NCBI GenBank assembly: GCA_964482435.1 | Contig: CAYZXL010000016.1 | Location: 1-64,000, forward strand | Length of the DNA: 64,000 nucleotides | Reading direction: 5' to 3' | From: CAYZXL01 sp964482435 | Lineage (GTDB): Bacteria > Auribacterota > JABMQX01 | Part shown: positions 1 through 8,699 of the stretch, in pieces | Numbering within the stretch: the stretch's first letter is position 1 | How the letters are laid out: each line of letters starts with the position of its first letter | The notes under the pieces: model-generated | What the model was told of the DNA's origin: nothing | Databases searched by the model: none | Seen by the model: only the letters and a program-made list of their open reading frames with translations | Position numbers and translations under genes: made by a program

Positions 1-54
1 CCAGCGACCCCTGCGTCCCGAACGCAGTGCTCTAAACCACTGAGCTACACCCCG
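1..54 (-). tRNA. tRNA-Pro (anticodon CGG), cut by the window edge
   Basis: Read on the minus strand, the sequence has a 5' acceptor strand CGGGGTG, U8-A9, a D arm GCTC/GAGC, and an anticodon stem CTGCG/CGCAG around the 7-nt loop TTCGGGA, giving anticodon CGG (proline). A 5-nt variable region and the first T-stem bases GCTGG follow before the window ends. The T loop and the 3' acceptor strand lie outside. An initial C in the acceptor strand is typical of bacterial tRNA-Pro. Confidence 0.88.
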
Positions 55-168
55 ACATGGAAATCGAACGTCTCGACGCCGCCCGACGAAGCCGAAAAAG
101 TGCTCGGCGCTCTCAGGCGGCAAGGGCACGTTCAAAGGCCCACGGCTCCCAGTACCCTGCAGCGTGCC

Positions 169-219
169 GTCCCGCCTTCGGCGGGACCCGTCTAAGATCA
201 TGGGCAAGATGCCCATGCC
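169..219. repeat. Two dispersed hairpin repeats side by side
   Basis: Positions 169-187 form a perfect hairpin, GTCCCGCC-TTC-GGCGGGAC. Positions 199-219 carry the palindromic block CATGGGCAAGATGCCCATG followed by CC. Both motifs recur between genes elsewhere in the window (first: 34246, 34351 and a variant at 34877; second: 20151, 22865, 23668). The remaining sequence from 55 to 264 shows no gene. The first hairpin could act as a terminator for the DedA gene, which ends at 265, but it has no T-tract. Confidence 0.75.
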
Positions 220-264
220 GCCACGAATGTCGCAGCCGGGTCCTGTGCGATCGCCTCAGGCGGC

Positions 265-933
265 CTATTTTTCGGGACTCTGTTGCCCCTCGGTCTCCGC
301 GCCTGGCCCTGCGCTGGGCTTTTTCCCTTTTTTCAGGAAATGTCTTGCCGCCACGACCGCGACCACGACAACGACGGCGATGACAATCGTCACCCAATCG
401 AAGTTCTTCAGAAGAAACTCTTTGACTTCCTTGCCCCAGAGCTTGCAGATAACCGCTTCCCCGAAGAACCTCGCTCCCCTGCTAACTAATGATATCAAAA
501 GAAATGGTCCAAAGGCGAGCCGAAAAGTGCCCGCCGACCAGGTGAATGCAACGTACGGGACTGGCGTGAACCCGGCGATGCCGACGGCTGCCACGCCATA
601 CTTGGCGAATAGCCTGTCAACAACTCCTATTTTATCCTCGGAAAGGAATTTTCTCAAGATGGCGCGTCCCGCTTTTTTCCCGACGAAGAAGGCGAACGTT
701 GCGCCCAGTACCGAAGCCAGGGTGCATACCAGCCCAAAAATCAGCGCCCACTCCGGCTTTGCAATGGCGAAGACAACCAGGGGAACGTCCGGCGGCATCA
801 TGAACAAAAGCTGCGTCGGGAAGATCGAAGACTCGACAAATCCGATCGCCGACAAGAAAATCAACCAGTACGAGGAATACTCCGGGGAAAGAAGACCCTT
901 TATCCAGTTCGCGATGTCCTCGATAGACGCCAT
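265..933 (-). CDS. DedA/VTT-domain inner-membrane protein, YqaA-like
   Basis: A 222-residue integral membrane protein of the DedA (SNARE-associated, VTT domain) superfamily. Members are polytopic inner-membrane proteins linked to proton-motive-force-dependent flipping or transport of phospholipids and polyprenyl-phosphate carriers. Visible family hallmarks are the FVESSIFP segment near residues 32-39, a glycine-rich helix with FFVGKKAGR around 83-91, and the re-entrant signature FTPVPYVAF near 120-128, followed by SRGARFFGEA. The last 40 residues are one very hydrophobic valine-rich helix and a charged, Pro/Glu-rich cytoplasmic tail. The ATG start is the first in frame. It lies upstream of, and on the same strand as, the partial tRNA. 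The exact substrate cannot be told from sequence. Confidence 0.85.
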   Translation of the reverse strand: MASIEDIANWIKGLLSPEYSSYWLIFLSAIGFVESSIFPTQLLFMMPPDVPLVVFAIAKPEWALIFGLVCTLASVLGATFAFFVGKKAGRAILRKFLSEDKIGVVDRLFAKYGVAAVGIAGFTPVPYVAFTWSAGTFRLAFGPFLLISLVSRGARFFGEAVICKLWGKEVKEFLLKNFDWVTIVIAVVVVVAVVAARHFLKKGKKPSAGPGAETEGQQSPEK

Positions 934-1021
934 CTATTTCCTTTCGGTTGAACGTCGGCAACGCCCCGGCGATTCGATCCTCTTGCCCGCGACATAGATG
1001 CTTCGACCTGAGTTTCTGCCC

Positions 1022-1687
1022 TCACTCTGCCCAGCCGTACTCGCCGACAAGGGGAACGAAGCGACACCCGCACACGTCACTCGCCTCGTACCCGGTTTGC
1101 GTTTTCACCAGCTTCTTCAGAATCTGCGAAAATGTATCCCCCACAGGAATCACGAGGCGCCCGCCAACCGCCAGTTGCTCGATGAGTGGTGCCGGCACCT
1201 CTGGCGCCCCGGCGGTAACGATTATTCCCTCGTAAGGCGCGTGCTCCGGCCAACCTTTCGTTCCATCGCCGGTCATAAGCTTGAAATTCTCCAACCCGAG
1301 TTCTCTCAGGACGGAAGAAGCCTTTGTACACAGCTCCGGATGCTTCTCCATCGAGTGAACCATCTCGCACAGGAGGCAGAGAATAGCCGTTTGATACCCG
1401 GAACCCGTCCCGATTTCAAGAACTTTTTCGTCGCCTTTCAGCTCCAGGCACTCGGTCATCAGAGCCACCATGTAGGGCTGGGAGATTGTCTGCCCGCAGT
1501 CTATTGGGAGAGGCGTGTCCTCGTATGCCTCACTCAGCTCCTTCAGGAGGACAAACTTTTCGCGGGGCACCCTGCGCATTGCGTCCAGCACCCGCCTGTC
1601 CCTGACTCCTTTCGCGGCGATCTGTTCCCGAACCATCGCCTCCCGCTTTTTGAGGAATTCGGCTTCTTTATCGGCGGGCGTTGTCAT
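1022..1687 (-). CDS. pcm: Protein-L-isoaspartate O-methyltransferase
   Basis: A 221-residue SAM-dependent methyltransferase of the PCMT family, which methylates isoaspartyl residues in damaged proteins to start their repair. SAM motif I is clear (LEIGTGSGYQTAIL), preceded by the family signature of an N-terminal VREQIAAKG segment and the PREKFV and GQTISQPYMVA blocks. The frame is open further upstream, but the ATG at 1687 has GGGAG 6-10 nt upstream, and the family normally begins with such a short leader, so it is preferred over 1762. The start lies 20 nt inside the 3' end of the upstream glycosyltransferase gene, which implies translational coupling. Confidence 0.9.
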   Translation of the reverse strand: MTTPADKEAEFLKKREAMVREQIAAKGVRDRRVLDAMRRVPREKFVLLKELSEAYEDTPLPIDCGQTISQPYMVALMTECLELKGDEKVLEIGTGSGYQTAILCLLCEMVHSMEKHPELCTKASSVLRELGLENFKLMTGDGTKGWPEHAPYEGIIVTAGAPEVPAPLIEQLAVGGRLVIPVGDTFSQILKKLVKTQTGYEASDVCGCRFVPLVGEYGWAE

Positions 1688-2393
1688 TTTTGCTCCCATT
1701 CGGGCGGGGACTTCTGTGCCTTCCGATTGCGCGAAACGTGTATCTGAGAGCCACCAGGACAAACCGCAGAGTATCCAGCACCGGGTGAACCGAGCTTTTC
1801 TCGGTCCCGTAGATTGTCGCAGTGGGAATATCTCCGATTCTAAAGCCTTTCCTCGCCGCCTCCAATAACATTTCCGATTCCATGTCGAACCTCTGCGTGC
1901 GCAGGGCGAGCGCCTTCAGCACGTTGGTTCTAATCAATCGGAAGCCACACTGGCTGTCCTTGATTTTCTGGTGCGTCAGGGCGCTGAGGACACGCGAAGA
2001 CAGCCAATTGGTTATCTTCCGCTCCAGAGGCATGAATTGCACGTCGCCCATCCTGTTTCCCAGGACGATGTCATAGCCTCCCTCGACCAGACATGAGACA
2101 AACCTCGGGATTTCGTTCCAATCGTGCTGCCCGTCGCCGTCGAGAACAATCACGCCGTCCCACTTTCCTTCTTTCAAAATCGCGGCAAATCCCGTCTTGA
2201 GGGCTTCCCCTTTTCCACAATTTATCGAATGCCGGAAAACGAGCGCTCCTGCTTCGCGGGCGATCTCGCCGCTGCGGTCGCTTGACCCATCGTCAACGAC
2301 GAAAACTGACTCCACGTATGCAAGGCTTCCAGTGACAACCTTTCCCACGTGCGGAGCTTCGTTGAAGACCGGGACAAGGGCACAAACCTTCAT
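1668..2393 (-). CDS. Family 2 glycosyltransferase, dolichyl/polyprenyl-phosphate sugar synthase type
   Basis: A 241-residue GT-A fold glycosyltransferase. It begins with the family's first beta strand (ALVPVFNEA), followed by FVVDDGSSDRS for nucleotide binding, the acidic metal-binding DGDGQHDW block near residue 90, and the SQCGFRLI segment typical of DPM1-like enzymes, which move a sugar from an NDP-sugar to polyprenyl phosphate. It has no C-terminal membrane helices, so it is a soluble or peripheral form. The start at 2393 gives the compact family N-terminus; an extra 21-residue extension is open from 2456 but looks unlike the family. Its 3' end overlaps pcm. The sugar donor is unknown. 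Confidence 0.85.
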   Translation of the reverse strand: MKVCALVPVFNEAPHVGKVVTGSLAYVESVFVVDDGSSDRSGEIAREAGALVFRHSINCGKGEALKTGFAAILKEGKWDGVIVLDGDGQHDWNEIPRFVSCLVEGGYDIVLGNRMGDVQFMPLERKITNWLSSRVLSALTHQKIKDSQCGFRLIRTNVLKALALRTQRFDMESEMLLEAARKGFRIGDIPTATIYGTEKSSVHPVLDTLRFVLVALRYTFRAIGRHRSPRPNGSKNDNARR

Positions 2394-2852
2394 CTGCTCT
2401 CTCGTCGAGTTTTCTTCAAGGGTGACCGAGCGTTTCAAATGCACGCTCCCCGGCACCTTGCCCGCGGCGTTTTCTTTCAGCGAATTTTGTTCCGCTCAGT
2501 AAGGGACCGACGGAATGCGGCACTCTCGTCGTCGCCACGGGAGGCCCCCGGGAATCATCGTCAAGGAGAACCGAGATGTTCTGCTGACAGCCGCCAGGTC
2601 CGGTCTGCTTGAACACGTGCGCCGCACAATCTCTCGCAGCCGACCGGAGCGAGGGGACTCCGTCTCGGAATTCCTCTGCTCTTTCTTCCCCCGTTTTCGG
2701 TCCCAGCTCAAACCGGCGGTGCGGGCGACGTCATCACAAAGACAGGTTGATCGCTCGGACGCTGTGCAAGCGGAAGACGCTTCTTGTCGGGATTCAGGTA
2801 GGTATATCCATCAGCGCCGTCGGTGAGAGGGACCGAATCATCGAGGCCCGGG
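2394..2852. other. Intergenic, no feature recognised
   Basis: About 460 bases between the two glycosyltransferase genes. Short frames on both strands have no start signal or family resemblance. No tRNA, strong terminator or repeat was seen. It should contain the promoter for the glycosyltransferase-pcm pair, but no convincing -35/-10 pair stood out. Confidence 0.5.
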
Positions 2853-3956
2853 CTACGCCATCGCAACGACCTTATCAACGATACGAAGAGAGGAGTCGGG
2901 TCGGCTGAGTTCTGCCATCGCCTCCTTCATCCGATTGAGCCTCGCGTCGTCCCTGACCAGCTCGGCGGCTATCCTTGCGGCATCGTTCGCGCCGTTTGCG
3001 AGTACTGCCACCCCCTTCTCCGAGAGGAACTCCGCGTTTCGGACCTCCTGGCCGGGGATGGGCGACACCAGGACCATCGGCAGCTTCCTGGCGAGGCACT
3101 CCGAAGTGGTTATCCCGCCGGCCTTGGAAATCAGGAGGTCAGATTGCGACATCAGCTCATGAACGTGGTCAACGTAGTGGAGCACAGCCAGCCGCTCCGG
3201 ATAAGTCCTCGCAACGGCGCTCAACTTCTTCTGAAGCCGTTTGTTTCTTCCGGCGATGGCTGTGACCCGCACGTCGCGTGTCAGTTGGAACAACCTTTCA
3301 GCAATGGTCGTCATGGGCCCCAGCCCCCGGACTCCCCCCATAAGGAGGACTGTTCTCGACGAGACGTGTCGCTGGGACATGCCCCTGTTGCGTTCCTCGG
3401 CGAAGCGCGGCCGGACGGGAATTCCCGTTACTTCTATCTGGTCTGCGGGGGCGCCCATCTCGACAAACTCGCTCTTCGACTCCTGCGCTGCCACGCAAAA
3501 CAGGTCAACGCCTTTGAGCTTCCAGAAAAGATTCGCGAAGAAGTCGGTCACCACGCCAACCAGGGGCAGGCTTTCCCCGGTGAGGCTTTTGTACTTGTCA
3601 ACCATGATACATGGAAACGCCTGGGTGCAGATGACGGCGTCCGGCGCGAAATCGTCCAGTATCTTCCGCAGACGGAGGTAACCGCTCAGGTGAACGACAT
3701 CCCTCAACTTCCCGGTTTTCTCTTTGCACCCTACTTTGTCGTAGAAATACCGCCAGACCGATGGATTGTTTCGGACCAGGCTGCGGTACGTCGTCGTCGC
3801 GAGAGCACCGAGAAGGGGATTCGTGCGTTTGACGAGATTCATCCCGCGTACGTTGACTCGCGGATACCGAAGCTGAAACGCTTCCTCAATGGCAGCCGCG
3901 GCCATCTTATGGCCGGAATGGTCTGGCGAGTAGAGCAACAGAACACGCCGAAGCAT
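2853..3956 (-). CDS. MGDG-synthase/MurG-like glycolipid glycosyltransferase
   Basis: A 367-residue GT-B fold enzyme of the monogalactosyl-/diglucosyl-diacylglycerol synthase type (MGDG_synth N-terminal domain plus a MurG-like C-terminal domain). The N-terminus LLYSPDHSGHKMAAAAIEEA carries the family's glycine-histidine loop that meets the lipid acceptor. The middle contains CTQAFPCIMVDKY and GVVTDFFANLFW, and the C-terminal nucleotide-sugar domain has LLMGGVRGLGPMTTIA and the donor signature SKAGGITTSECLARKLP with the final Asn-Ala-E helix. Family members add hexose to diacylglycerol at the inner membrane. The ATG at 3956 has a strong GGAGGTG Shine-Dalgarno. The real acceptor (diacylglycerol or another lipid) is an inference. 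Confidence 0.85.
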   Translation of the reverse strand: MLRRVLLLYSPDHSGHKMAAAAIEEAFQLRYPRVNVRGMNLVKRTNPLLGALATTTYRSLVRNNPSVWRYFYDKVGCKEKTGKLRDVVHLSGYLRLRKILDDFAPDAVICTQAFPCIMVDKYKSLTGESLPLVGVVTDFFANLFWKLKGVDLFCVAAQESKSEFVEMGAPADQIEVTGIPVRPRFAEERNRGMSQRHVSSRTVLLMGGVRGLGPMTTIAERLFQLTRDVRVTAIAGRNKRLQKKLSAVARTYPERLAVLHYVDHVHELMSQSDLLISKAGGITTSECLARKLPMVLVSPIPGQEVRNAEFLSEKGVAVLANGANDAARIAAELVRDDARLNRMKEAMAELSRPDSSLRIVDKVVAMA

Positions 3957-4156
3957 GACACCTCCAATAGCGGACTATCGTCGCGACACCTTCTACCACA
4001 AGAGCAGGCACGGCCACAATAGAAATCTCAAATGTCTCCATTTGCAGAGGTGAATCTGACAAAGCCAGTCTGAGGAGAAACCTGATCAGCGGCGGAATCC
4101 TGTCGGGGAATGACGATGTTGCAGGGCTGGGCCGCCGGCGTGTTGAGGCGGTGGCG

Positions 4157-5638
4157 TCAGTGGCCGGGCAGTTTCACTGCAATGGGCGGAGCTTTCTTGT
4201 GGAAGTCGGTCACCTGCTGATAGGAGTGGCCGAGGCGAAGAATCGTCTCTTCGCCGAACGGTTGTCCGAGCAATTGAAAGCTGATGGGCATGCCTTCGGA
4301 ATCGAAGCCGCAGGGGATTGAGATGCCGGGCAGGCCCGCGAGGTTGCAGGAGATGGTGTATATGTCGGACAGGTACATCGTCAGCGGGTCGTTCACTTTC
4401 TCGCCAATCTTGAAAGCCGCCGTCGGGGAAACCGGCGTGATTAGACAGTCCACTTTCTTAAGCGCTTCCTCGAAGTCTCTCTTGATAAGCGTCCGGACTT
4501 TCAGTGCCTTGAGATAGTAAGCGTCGTAATAGCCGGAGCTCAGCGCATACGTGCCCATGATGATTCGCCGCTTGACTTCCGCACCGAAGCCTTCCCCCTT
4601 GCTTTTCGTGTACATTTCGTCGAGGTCACCGGGCAATTTCGTTCGGTGCCCGTATTGGACACCGTCGTATCTTGCGAGGTTGGAACTGGCTTCCGCGGAG
4701 GCAATGATGTAGTAGGCAGCAATGGCATACTCGGTGTGAGGCAAAGAAACCTCGACGGTGATTGCCCCGAGATACCAGAGCGTCCTGGTCGCTTCCTCAA
4801 TCGCCGCGCGAACCTCTTTGCCAAGCCCTTCGGCGAAGTACTCCGCCGGAATGCCAATCCTGACGCCTTTGATGTCTCCGTCCAGAAGCGCGGTGTAGTC
4901 GGGTACCTTGATGTCGGCGGAGGTGGAATCCTTTGGGTCGTGGCCTGCAATTACCTTCAGGACCATTGCACAGTCCCAAACGTCTTTGCCGAAATTCCCA
5001 ATCTGGTCGAGGGACGAAGCATAAGCGACGAGGCCGTAGCGAGACACCCTCCCGTACGTCGGTTTAATCCCGACACAGCCGCAAAAGGAGGCGGGCATCC
5101 GAATGGAGCCGCCGGTATCTGAGCCGAGAGAGACAATTGCTTCGCGGGCAGCGACCGCCGCCGCGGAGCCTCCGCTGGAGCCGCCGGGGATTCTCTCGAG
5201 GTTCCAGGGATTGTGCGTTACGGCGAACGCGGAGTTCTCCGTTGTGGAACCCATTGCGAACTCGTCCATGTTCGTTCGCCCGACGAAAATTGCCCCGCTA
5301 TCCCTCAGCCTCTTGACGACGGTGGCGTCGTAAGGCGCGTAGTATCCTTTCAGGATTTTAGAAGCGCACGTCGTCTCCTCGGCCTCGACGCAAAAAATGT
5401 CTTTCAGCGCCACCGGCAGCCCGCCGAGGGGACCGATTTCCTCTCCGCGCGCAATCTTCTCGTCAATCGTTCGCGCCTGTTTGAGAGCGGCTTCCTCGTC
5501 AACCCTCAGATAGGCTTTGACGAGGGGGTCAATTCGGCGAATGGCGTCGAGGACATCCTCCACGACCTCCTTCGCGGAGACCTCCTTTTCCCGGACCATC
5601 CGCACTATATCTTTAGCACTGCAAAAACTCAGGCGCAT
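4157..5638 (-). CDS. gatA: Asp-tRNA(Asn)/Glu-tRNA(Gln) amidotransferase subunit A
   Basis: A 493-residue amidase-signature enzyme. As part of GatCAB it releases ammonia from glutamine for transamidation of misacylated Glu-tRNA(Gln) and Asp-tRNA(Asn). The catalytic Ser-cisSer-Lys triad is intact at Lys79 (GLPVALKD), Ser154 (PGGSSGGS) and Ser178 (GSDTGGSIR), the same numbering as the well-studied Staphylococcus enzyme. Length and the RYGLVAYASSLDQIG segment are typical. The ATG has AGGAGAG just upstream. It follows gatC by 31 nt, so the two are cotranscribed; gatB is not in the window. Its presence implies indirect Gln-tRNA and/or Asn-tRNA synthesis. Confidence 0.97.
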   Translation of the reverse strand: MRLSFCSAKDIVRMVREKEVSAKEVVEDVLDAIRRIDPLVKAYLRVDEEAALKQARTIDEKIARGEEIGPLGGLPVALKDIFCVEAEETTCASKILKGYYAPYDATVVKRLRDSGAIFVGRTNMDEFAMGSTTENSAFAVTHNPWNLERIPGGSSGGSAAAVAAREAIVSLGSDTGGSIRMPASFCGCVGIKPTYGRVSRYGLVAYASSLDQIGNFGKDVWDCAMVLKVIAGHDPKDSTSADIKVPDYTALLDGDIKGVRIGIPAEYFAEGLGKEVRAAIEEATRTLWYLGAITVEVSLPHTEYAIAAYYIIASAEASSNLARYDGVQYGHRTKLPGDLDEMYTKSKGEGFGAEVKRRIIMGTYALSSGYYDAYYLKALKVRTLIKRDFEEALKKVDCLITPVSPTAAFKIGEKVNDPLTMYLSDIYTISCNLAGLPGISIPCGFDSEGMPISFQLLGQPFGEETILRLGHSYQQVTDFHKKAPPIAVKLPGH

Positions 5639-5669
5639 CTGGCTCTCCTCTGGCCTCGCTGTGGGCGCG

Positions 5670-5960
5670 CTACTCCACGACCCTGGGCACTCTCAGCATC
5701 CCGTCGCGCGCCTTCGGGGCGATGGAAATGACTTTTTCCTGGTCCAGCGATTCTTCTCTCTTATCGGCTCGCCACACGTTCTTGAGGGGAAGGACGTGGG
5801 CCGTCGGCTCCACGTCGTCGGTGTTCAGCTCGTTGAGCTTTGCGACGTATCGCAAAACGTCGCGCACCTGGGAGGTCATGGACCTCTTCTCCTCCTCGGT
5901 AAGCTCGAGCCTCGCCAGCCTTGCTGCGTACTCGACATCCTCAACCGTAATTTCCTTCAT
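5670..5960 (-). CDS. gatC: Asp-tRNA(Asn)/Glu-tRNA(Gln) amidotransferase subunit C
   Basis: A 96-residue GatC, the small belt-like subunit that wraps around and stabilises the GatA-GatB complex. Characteristic pieces are the N-terminal VEYAARLARLELTEEE helix, the LNELNTDDVEPTAHVLPL segment and the C-terminal helix-free tail ending in PRVVE. The ATG is preceded by AAGGAGAT at good spacing. It is the first gene of the gatC-gatA pair. Confidence 0.95.
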   Translation of the reverse strand: MKEITVEDVEYAARLARLELTEEEKRSMTSQVRDVLRYVAKLNELNTDDVEPTAHVLPLKNVWRADKREESLDQEKVISIAPKARDGMLRVPRVVE

Positions 5961-6030
5961 CCGGCATCTCCTTAGTACATCGGGTCACAAATAGTACGAC
6001 GCATCTGCCCCCAATGGCGAGGATATTTGT

Positions 6031-6132
6031 GACAGGATTCACAGGATGGTCAGGATTTTAACGGGCAGGCGCAAGGCTACCCACCTTCGGCGGGGGATTC
6101 GCAGAATCCTGTCTATCCTGTTCATCCTGTCC
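6031..6132. repeat. Dispersed inverted repeat, AGGAT/ATCCT type, copy 1
   Basis: The left arm (6031-6060) is built of GACAGGATTC, ACAGGATGG and TCAGGATTTT. The right arm (6105-6132) is AATCCTGTCTATCCTGTT followed by CATCCTGTCC. Together they can fold into one long imperfect hairpin with a central GC-rich hairpin (CCACCTTCGGCGGG). A second copy at 40146-40290 has a nearly identical right arm and the same GGCGAGGATATT lead-in. It lies between rsmA and gatC. Confidence 0.8.
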
Positions 6133-6210
6133 GAAACAAACGCGACTGGTTATGAATTGGGACGCTTTGCAGAACGCTTTTTGCCGCGCGCCCTCTTCGG
6201 GGGCTGCTTG

Positions 6211-7044
6211 TCAGGCGCCTTGTGGCGCCATCGAAAGGGCGTCCGCGAGCCTCCCAAAATCGTTCATATGGACCCGCTCCGGTCGCAGGGCAGGGTCGAG
6301 ACCGCTCTCGCGCAAGGCAACCTCTATCGTCGGCTGCGGAAACCCCAGTGTCAGCAGCGAGTTCTTCAGCATTTTCCTGCGCTGCTGGAACGCTGCCCGG
6401 ACGACGCGGAAAAAGAACCGTTCGTCCTTGACCCGGACGCCCGGCTCGGCTCGCGGGACAATGGAAATCACCGCGCCGTCCACCTCCGGTCTCGGGCGGA
6501 AAGCTTCTTTTGAGACCGAGAATAGAATACTCACTTTGGAGTAATAGTTCAAAAAAAGAGTGATTGCTCCGTAGCGCTTGGTACCGGGGACCGCGGCGAA
6601 GCGCTCCGCAACCTCCTTCTGAACCGTCAGGACGCATGCGTCTATTGAGGAGCGGTTCTCGACGATTTTCGTGACGATAGGCGTCGTGATGTAAAAAGGC
6701 AAGTTCGAGACGGTCTTGACTGCCGTCGCGTCGGGGAAGCGCTGTCTCAGTTTCGCCACTTCCTCACTGAGATTCATTCGGAGAAAGTTCCCGTGCCGGA
6801 CCTCTACGCTCGGGAAGTCGCTCAGCCGCTCCCGGAGATACTCGCAGAAGCGCCGGTCAATCTCCACCGCCAGCAAAAACAGCGCCCGCCTGGCTAATGA
6901 GAAAGTGAGTGCCCCTTTTCCGGGCCCTATCTCAATCACGACGTCCGTCGGAGAAACCGAAGCCGCCTCGACGATTCTGTCGCGGACTGACGTATCAACA
7001 AGGAGGTTTTGGCCGAGGTCTTTTTTGAGACAAGGAACTGACAT
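6211..7044 (-). CDS. rsmA: 16S rRNA dimethyladenosine transferase
   Basis: A 277-residue RsmA/KsgA, which dimethylates the two adjacent adenosines in the 3'-terminal helix of 16S rRNA during late small-subunit assembly. The N-terminal KKDLGQNLLVD motif, SAM motif I (VIEIGPGKGALT), and the catalytic NLPFYITTPI motif IV are present, followed by the RPRPEVDGAVISI block of the C-terminal domain. It starts 24 nt after the pdxA stop; pdxA-rsmA is a widely conserved operon order. Confidence 0.95.
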   Translation of the reverse strand: MSVPCLKKDLGQNLLVDTSVRDRIVEAASVSPTDVVIEIGPGKGALTFSLARRALFLLAVEIDRRFCEYLRERLSDFPSVEVRHGNFLRMNLSEEVAKLRQRFPDATAVKTVSNLPFYITTPIVTKIVENRSSIDACVLTVQKEVAERFAAVPGTKRYGAITLFLNYYSKVSILFSVSKEAFRPRPEVDGAVISIVPRAEPGVRVKDERFFFRVVRAAFQQRRKMLKNSLLTLGFPQPTIEVALRESGLDPALRPERVHMNDFGRLADALSMAPQGA

Positions 7045-7068
7045 GAGAAATCCGAATTTCCGTTAGGG

Positions 7069-8112
7069 CTATGGTTTGCGCCTGGCAGACTTTTTCAACC
7101 TTCCGGCGATTTCGGCTGCCAGAAGAATCGCAGCACTCATGCTGCCCGGGTGAGCAATGCCTTTTCCGGCGATGTCGTAAGCTGTCCCGTGGTCTGGCGA
7201 CGTTCTCACAAATGGCAAGCCGATGGTGATGTTCACTCCTTCCTCGAAAGCCAGGAGCTTGACGGGGAGCAATCCTTGGTCGTGGTACATGGCGATGACA
7301 GCGTCAAATTCGCCATTCTTGCACCGATTGAACACTGTGTCCGCCGGATACGGGCCGGAGACGGAAATCCCTTCCGACCCGGCCGCCTCGATGGCCGGCA
7401 GAATTCTTTCGGTTTCCTCCTTCCCGAACATGCCTTCTTCGCCCGCGTGAGGGTTCAAGCCGCAGACGGCGATGCGCGGCGTGTCAATCCCAAACCATTC
7501 CTTCAGATGCCGATCCGTCAATCGAATCTTCGTCAAGACGGCAGACTGAGTGATTCTTCGCGCGACAGTCGCGAGCGGAACGTGCATCGTCATCAGCACA
7601 ACCCTCAATCCGCCCCCCACGAACATCATGGCGTAATCCTTCGTCCCTGACTCCTGGGCGAGGTAGTCCGTATGCCCGTCGAGGGGGAGGCCGGCTCGCC
7701 GGATGGAGGCTTTGTTTATTGGAGCGGTCACCATCGCGTCAATTTTCGACGAGAGCGCGTCCCCGATTGCGCGGTTGATGTATCCGACGGAGTTGACTGC
7801 ACACCGCCTGTCCATCTCCCCGTAATGAACGTGCGACATGGGGTAGTCCGCGCAGTCAACAAAGGAAACACAGGCGTCGGCCGCCTCGCGTTGGGCAAAT
7901 GCAATTGACTTGAGCGCCAGGTCTATTTTCAGAATCCGGAGAACGGAGGAAAAAATCGTCTCGTCGCCGTAGATGACGCACCGGCACGCCCACGACACTC
8001 TCCCGTCGGTGAGGGATTTGGCGATGACCTCCGGCCCGATCCCCGCGGCATCCCCCATCGTGATTCCTATCAGCGGGACGCCCTGTTTACCTTTGACAAT
8101 TCGTTTTGCCAT
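7069..8112 (-). CDS. pdxA: 4-hydroxythreonine-4-phosphate dehydrogenase
   Basis: A 347-residue PdxA, an NAD-dependent enzyme of the DXP-dependent pyridoxal-phosphate pathway that oxidises 4-phosphohydroxy-L-threonine. The N-terminal GITMGDAAGIGPEVIAK, and the three histidine metal ligands in LDGHTDYLA, GLNPHAGE and MYHDQGLLP are all visible, as is the C-terminal VRTSPDHGTAYDIAGKG block. Length is slightly above the family norm because of a basic C-terminal tail. It is the leading gene of the pdxA-rsmA operon. Confidence 0.95.
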   Translation of the reverse strand: MAKRIVKGKQGVPLIGITMGDAAGIGPEVIAKSLTDGRVSWACRCVIYGDETIFSSVLRILKIDLALKSIAFAQREAADACVSFVDCADYPMSHVHYGEMDRRCAVNSVGYINRAIGDALSSKIDAMVTAPINKASIRRAGLPLDGHTDYLAQESGTKDYAMMFVGGGLRVVLMTMHVPLATVARRITQSAVLTKIRLTDRHLKEWFGIDTPRIAVCGLNPHAGEEGMFGKEETERILPAIEAAGSEGISVSGPYPADTVFNRCKNGEFDAVIAMYHDQGLLPVKLLAFEEGVNITIGLPFVRTSPDHGTAYDIAGKGIAHPGSMSAAILLAAEIAGRLKKSARRKP

Positions 8113-8420
8113 GTTGCACCATGCCGAACCAGGTCTCTCGCGAAGCCGCGAAGCCGCATAGGATAGCTGAGAATCAAAGACACAAGACGCTTGGGGTCTT
8201 AGCGTCTTGGCGAGAAAACACTCGTAAGGCCCTTCTATGATGGGTGACCGAATTCATGAATCAGAGCACTAAGTGACGAAGGCACGATTCTGTTATCCTA
8301 TCATGCCGTCCAGAATGTACGTTACCGAACTTGCAAATCGGGTATGGCTGCGAACCAGTGGCAGATTTGCAGGCTCCATCTGTGCCGTCACCGGGGCACC
8401 CACCTTGCCAATCAGAGTGC
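8113..8420. other. Intergenic with a dispersed repeat (8195-8217)
   Basis: About 300 bases upstream of pdxA. The 23-nt block GGTCTTAGCGTCTTGGCGAG plus AAA at 8195-8217 recurs at 34926-34950. The block is preceded by CGCGAAGCCGCGAAGC-like sequence. No gene is supported here; short frames lack start signals. Confidence 0.6.
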
Positions 8421-8699
8421 TCACTGATGCCACTCGAAGACGGTTTGTCCCTCGCTGTCGAGCACGAGGATGTGCTCGATGCTCTTGACGGTGATGAGGG
8501 AGCCGCCCTGGCCACACTGGTAGATTAACTTGCCTTCTTCGTCGAGGAGGCTGAAATTCTGACCGCCCTGGTTGATTGGCAGGGTGTCGGCATCTGCCCC
8601 GCCGTCAATGAGAGCGGTATCCTGTCCGTAACTCACGTCGTGTGTGATGCTATCCTGCCCCGCGCCCGCATCTATTGTGATCACATCATCGCCGCCGCC
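8421..8699 (-). pseudogene. C-terminal tail of an RTX-like (Gly/Asp-rich) protein, 5' end missing
   Basis: On the minus strand the frame reads GGGDDVITIDAGAGQDSI, then SYGQDTALIDGGADADTL, and an acidic beta-rich tail ending FEWHQ. The spacing of G-G-x-D-x-I and D-G-G-A-D-x-D matches the Ca2+-binding nonapeptides of secreted RTX proteins, and the tail resembles their C-terminal cap. The frame meets a stop at 8727-8729 just upstream of the first repeat, and there is no start codon with a ribosome-binding site apart from an internal GTG at 8684. It therefore looks like the last 90 residues of a much longer gene. Its upstream edge coincides with the truncated end of the nucleotidyltransferase at 8681-8971. 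Confidence 0.6.

Noticed and set aside
164..997. A long plus-strand frame beginning with an M-P-S peptide and containing the M-G-K-M-P-M-P string
   Set aside because: It runs through two hairpin repeats and antisense to the DedA gene; the peptide is a repeat artefact.
2823..4022. A 399-codon plus-strand frame over the MGDG-synthase-like gene
   Set aside because: It mirrors the real gene and shows no protein motif.
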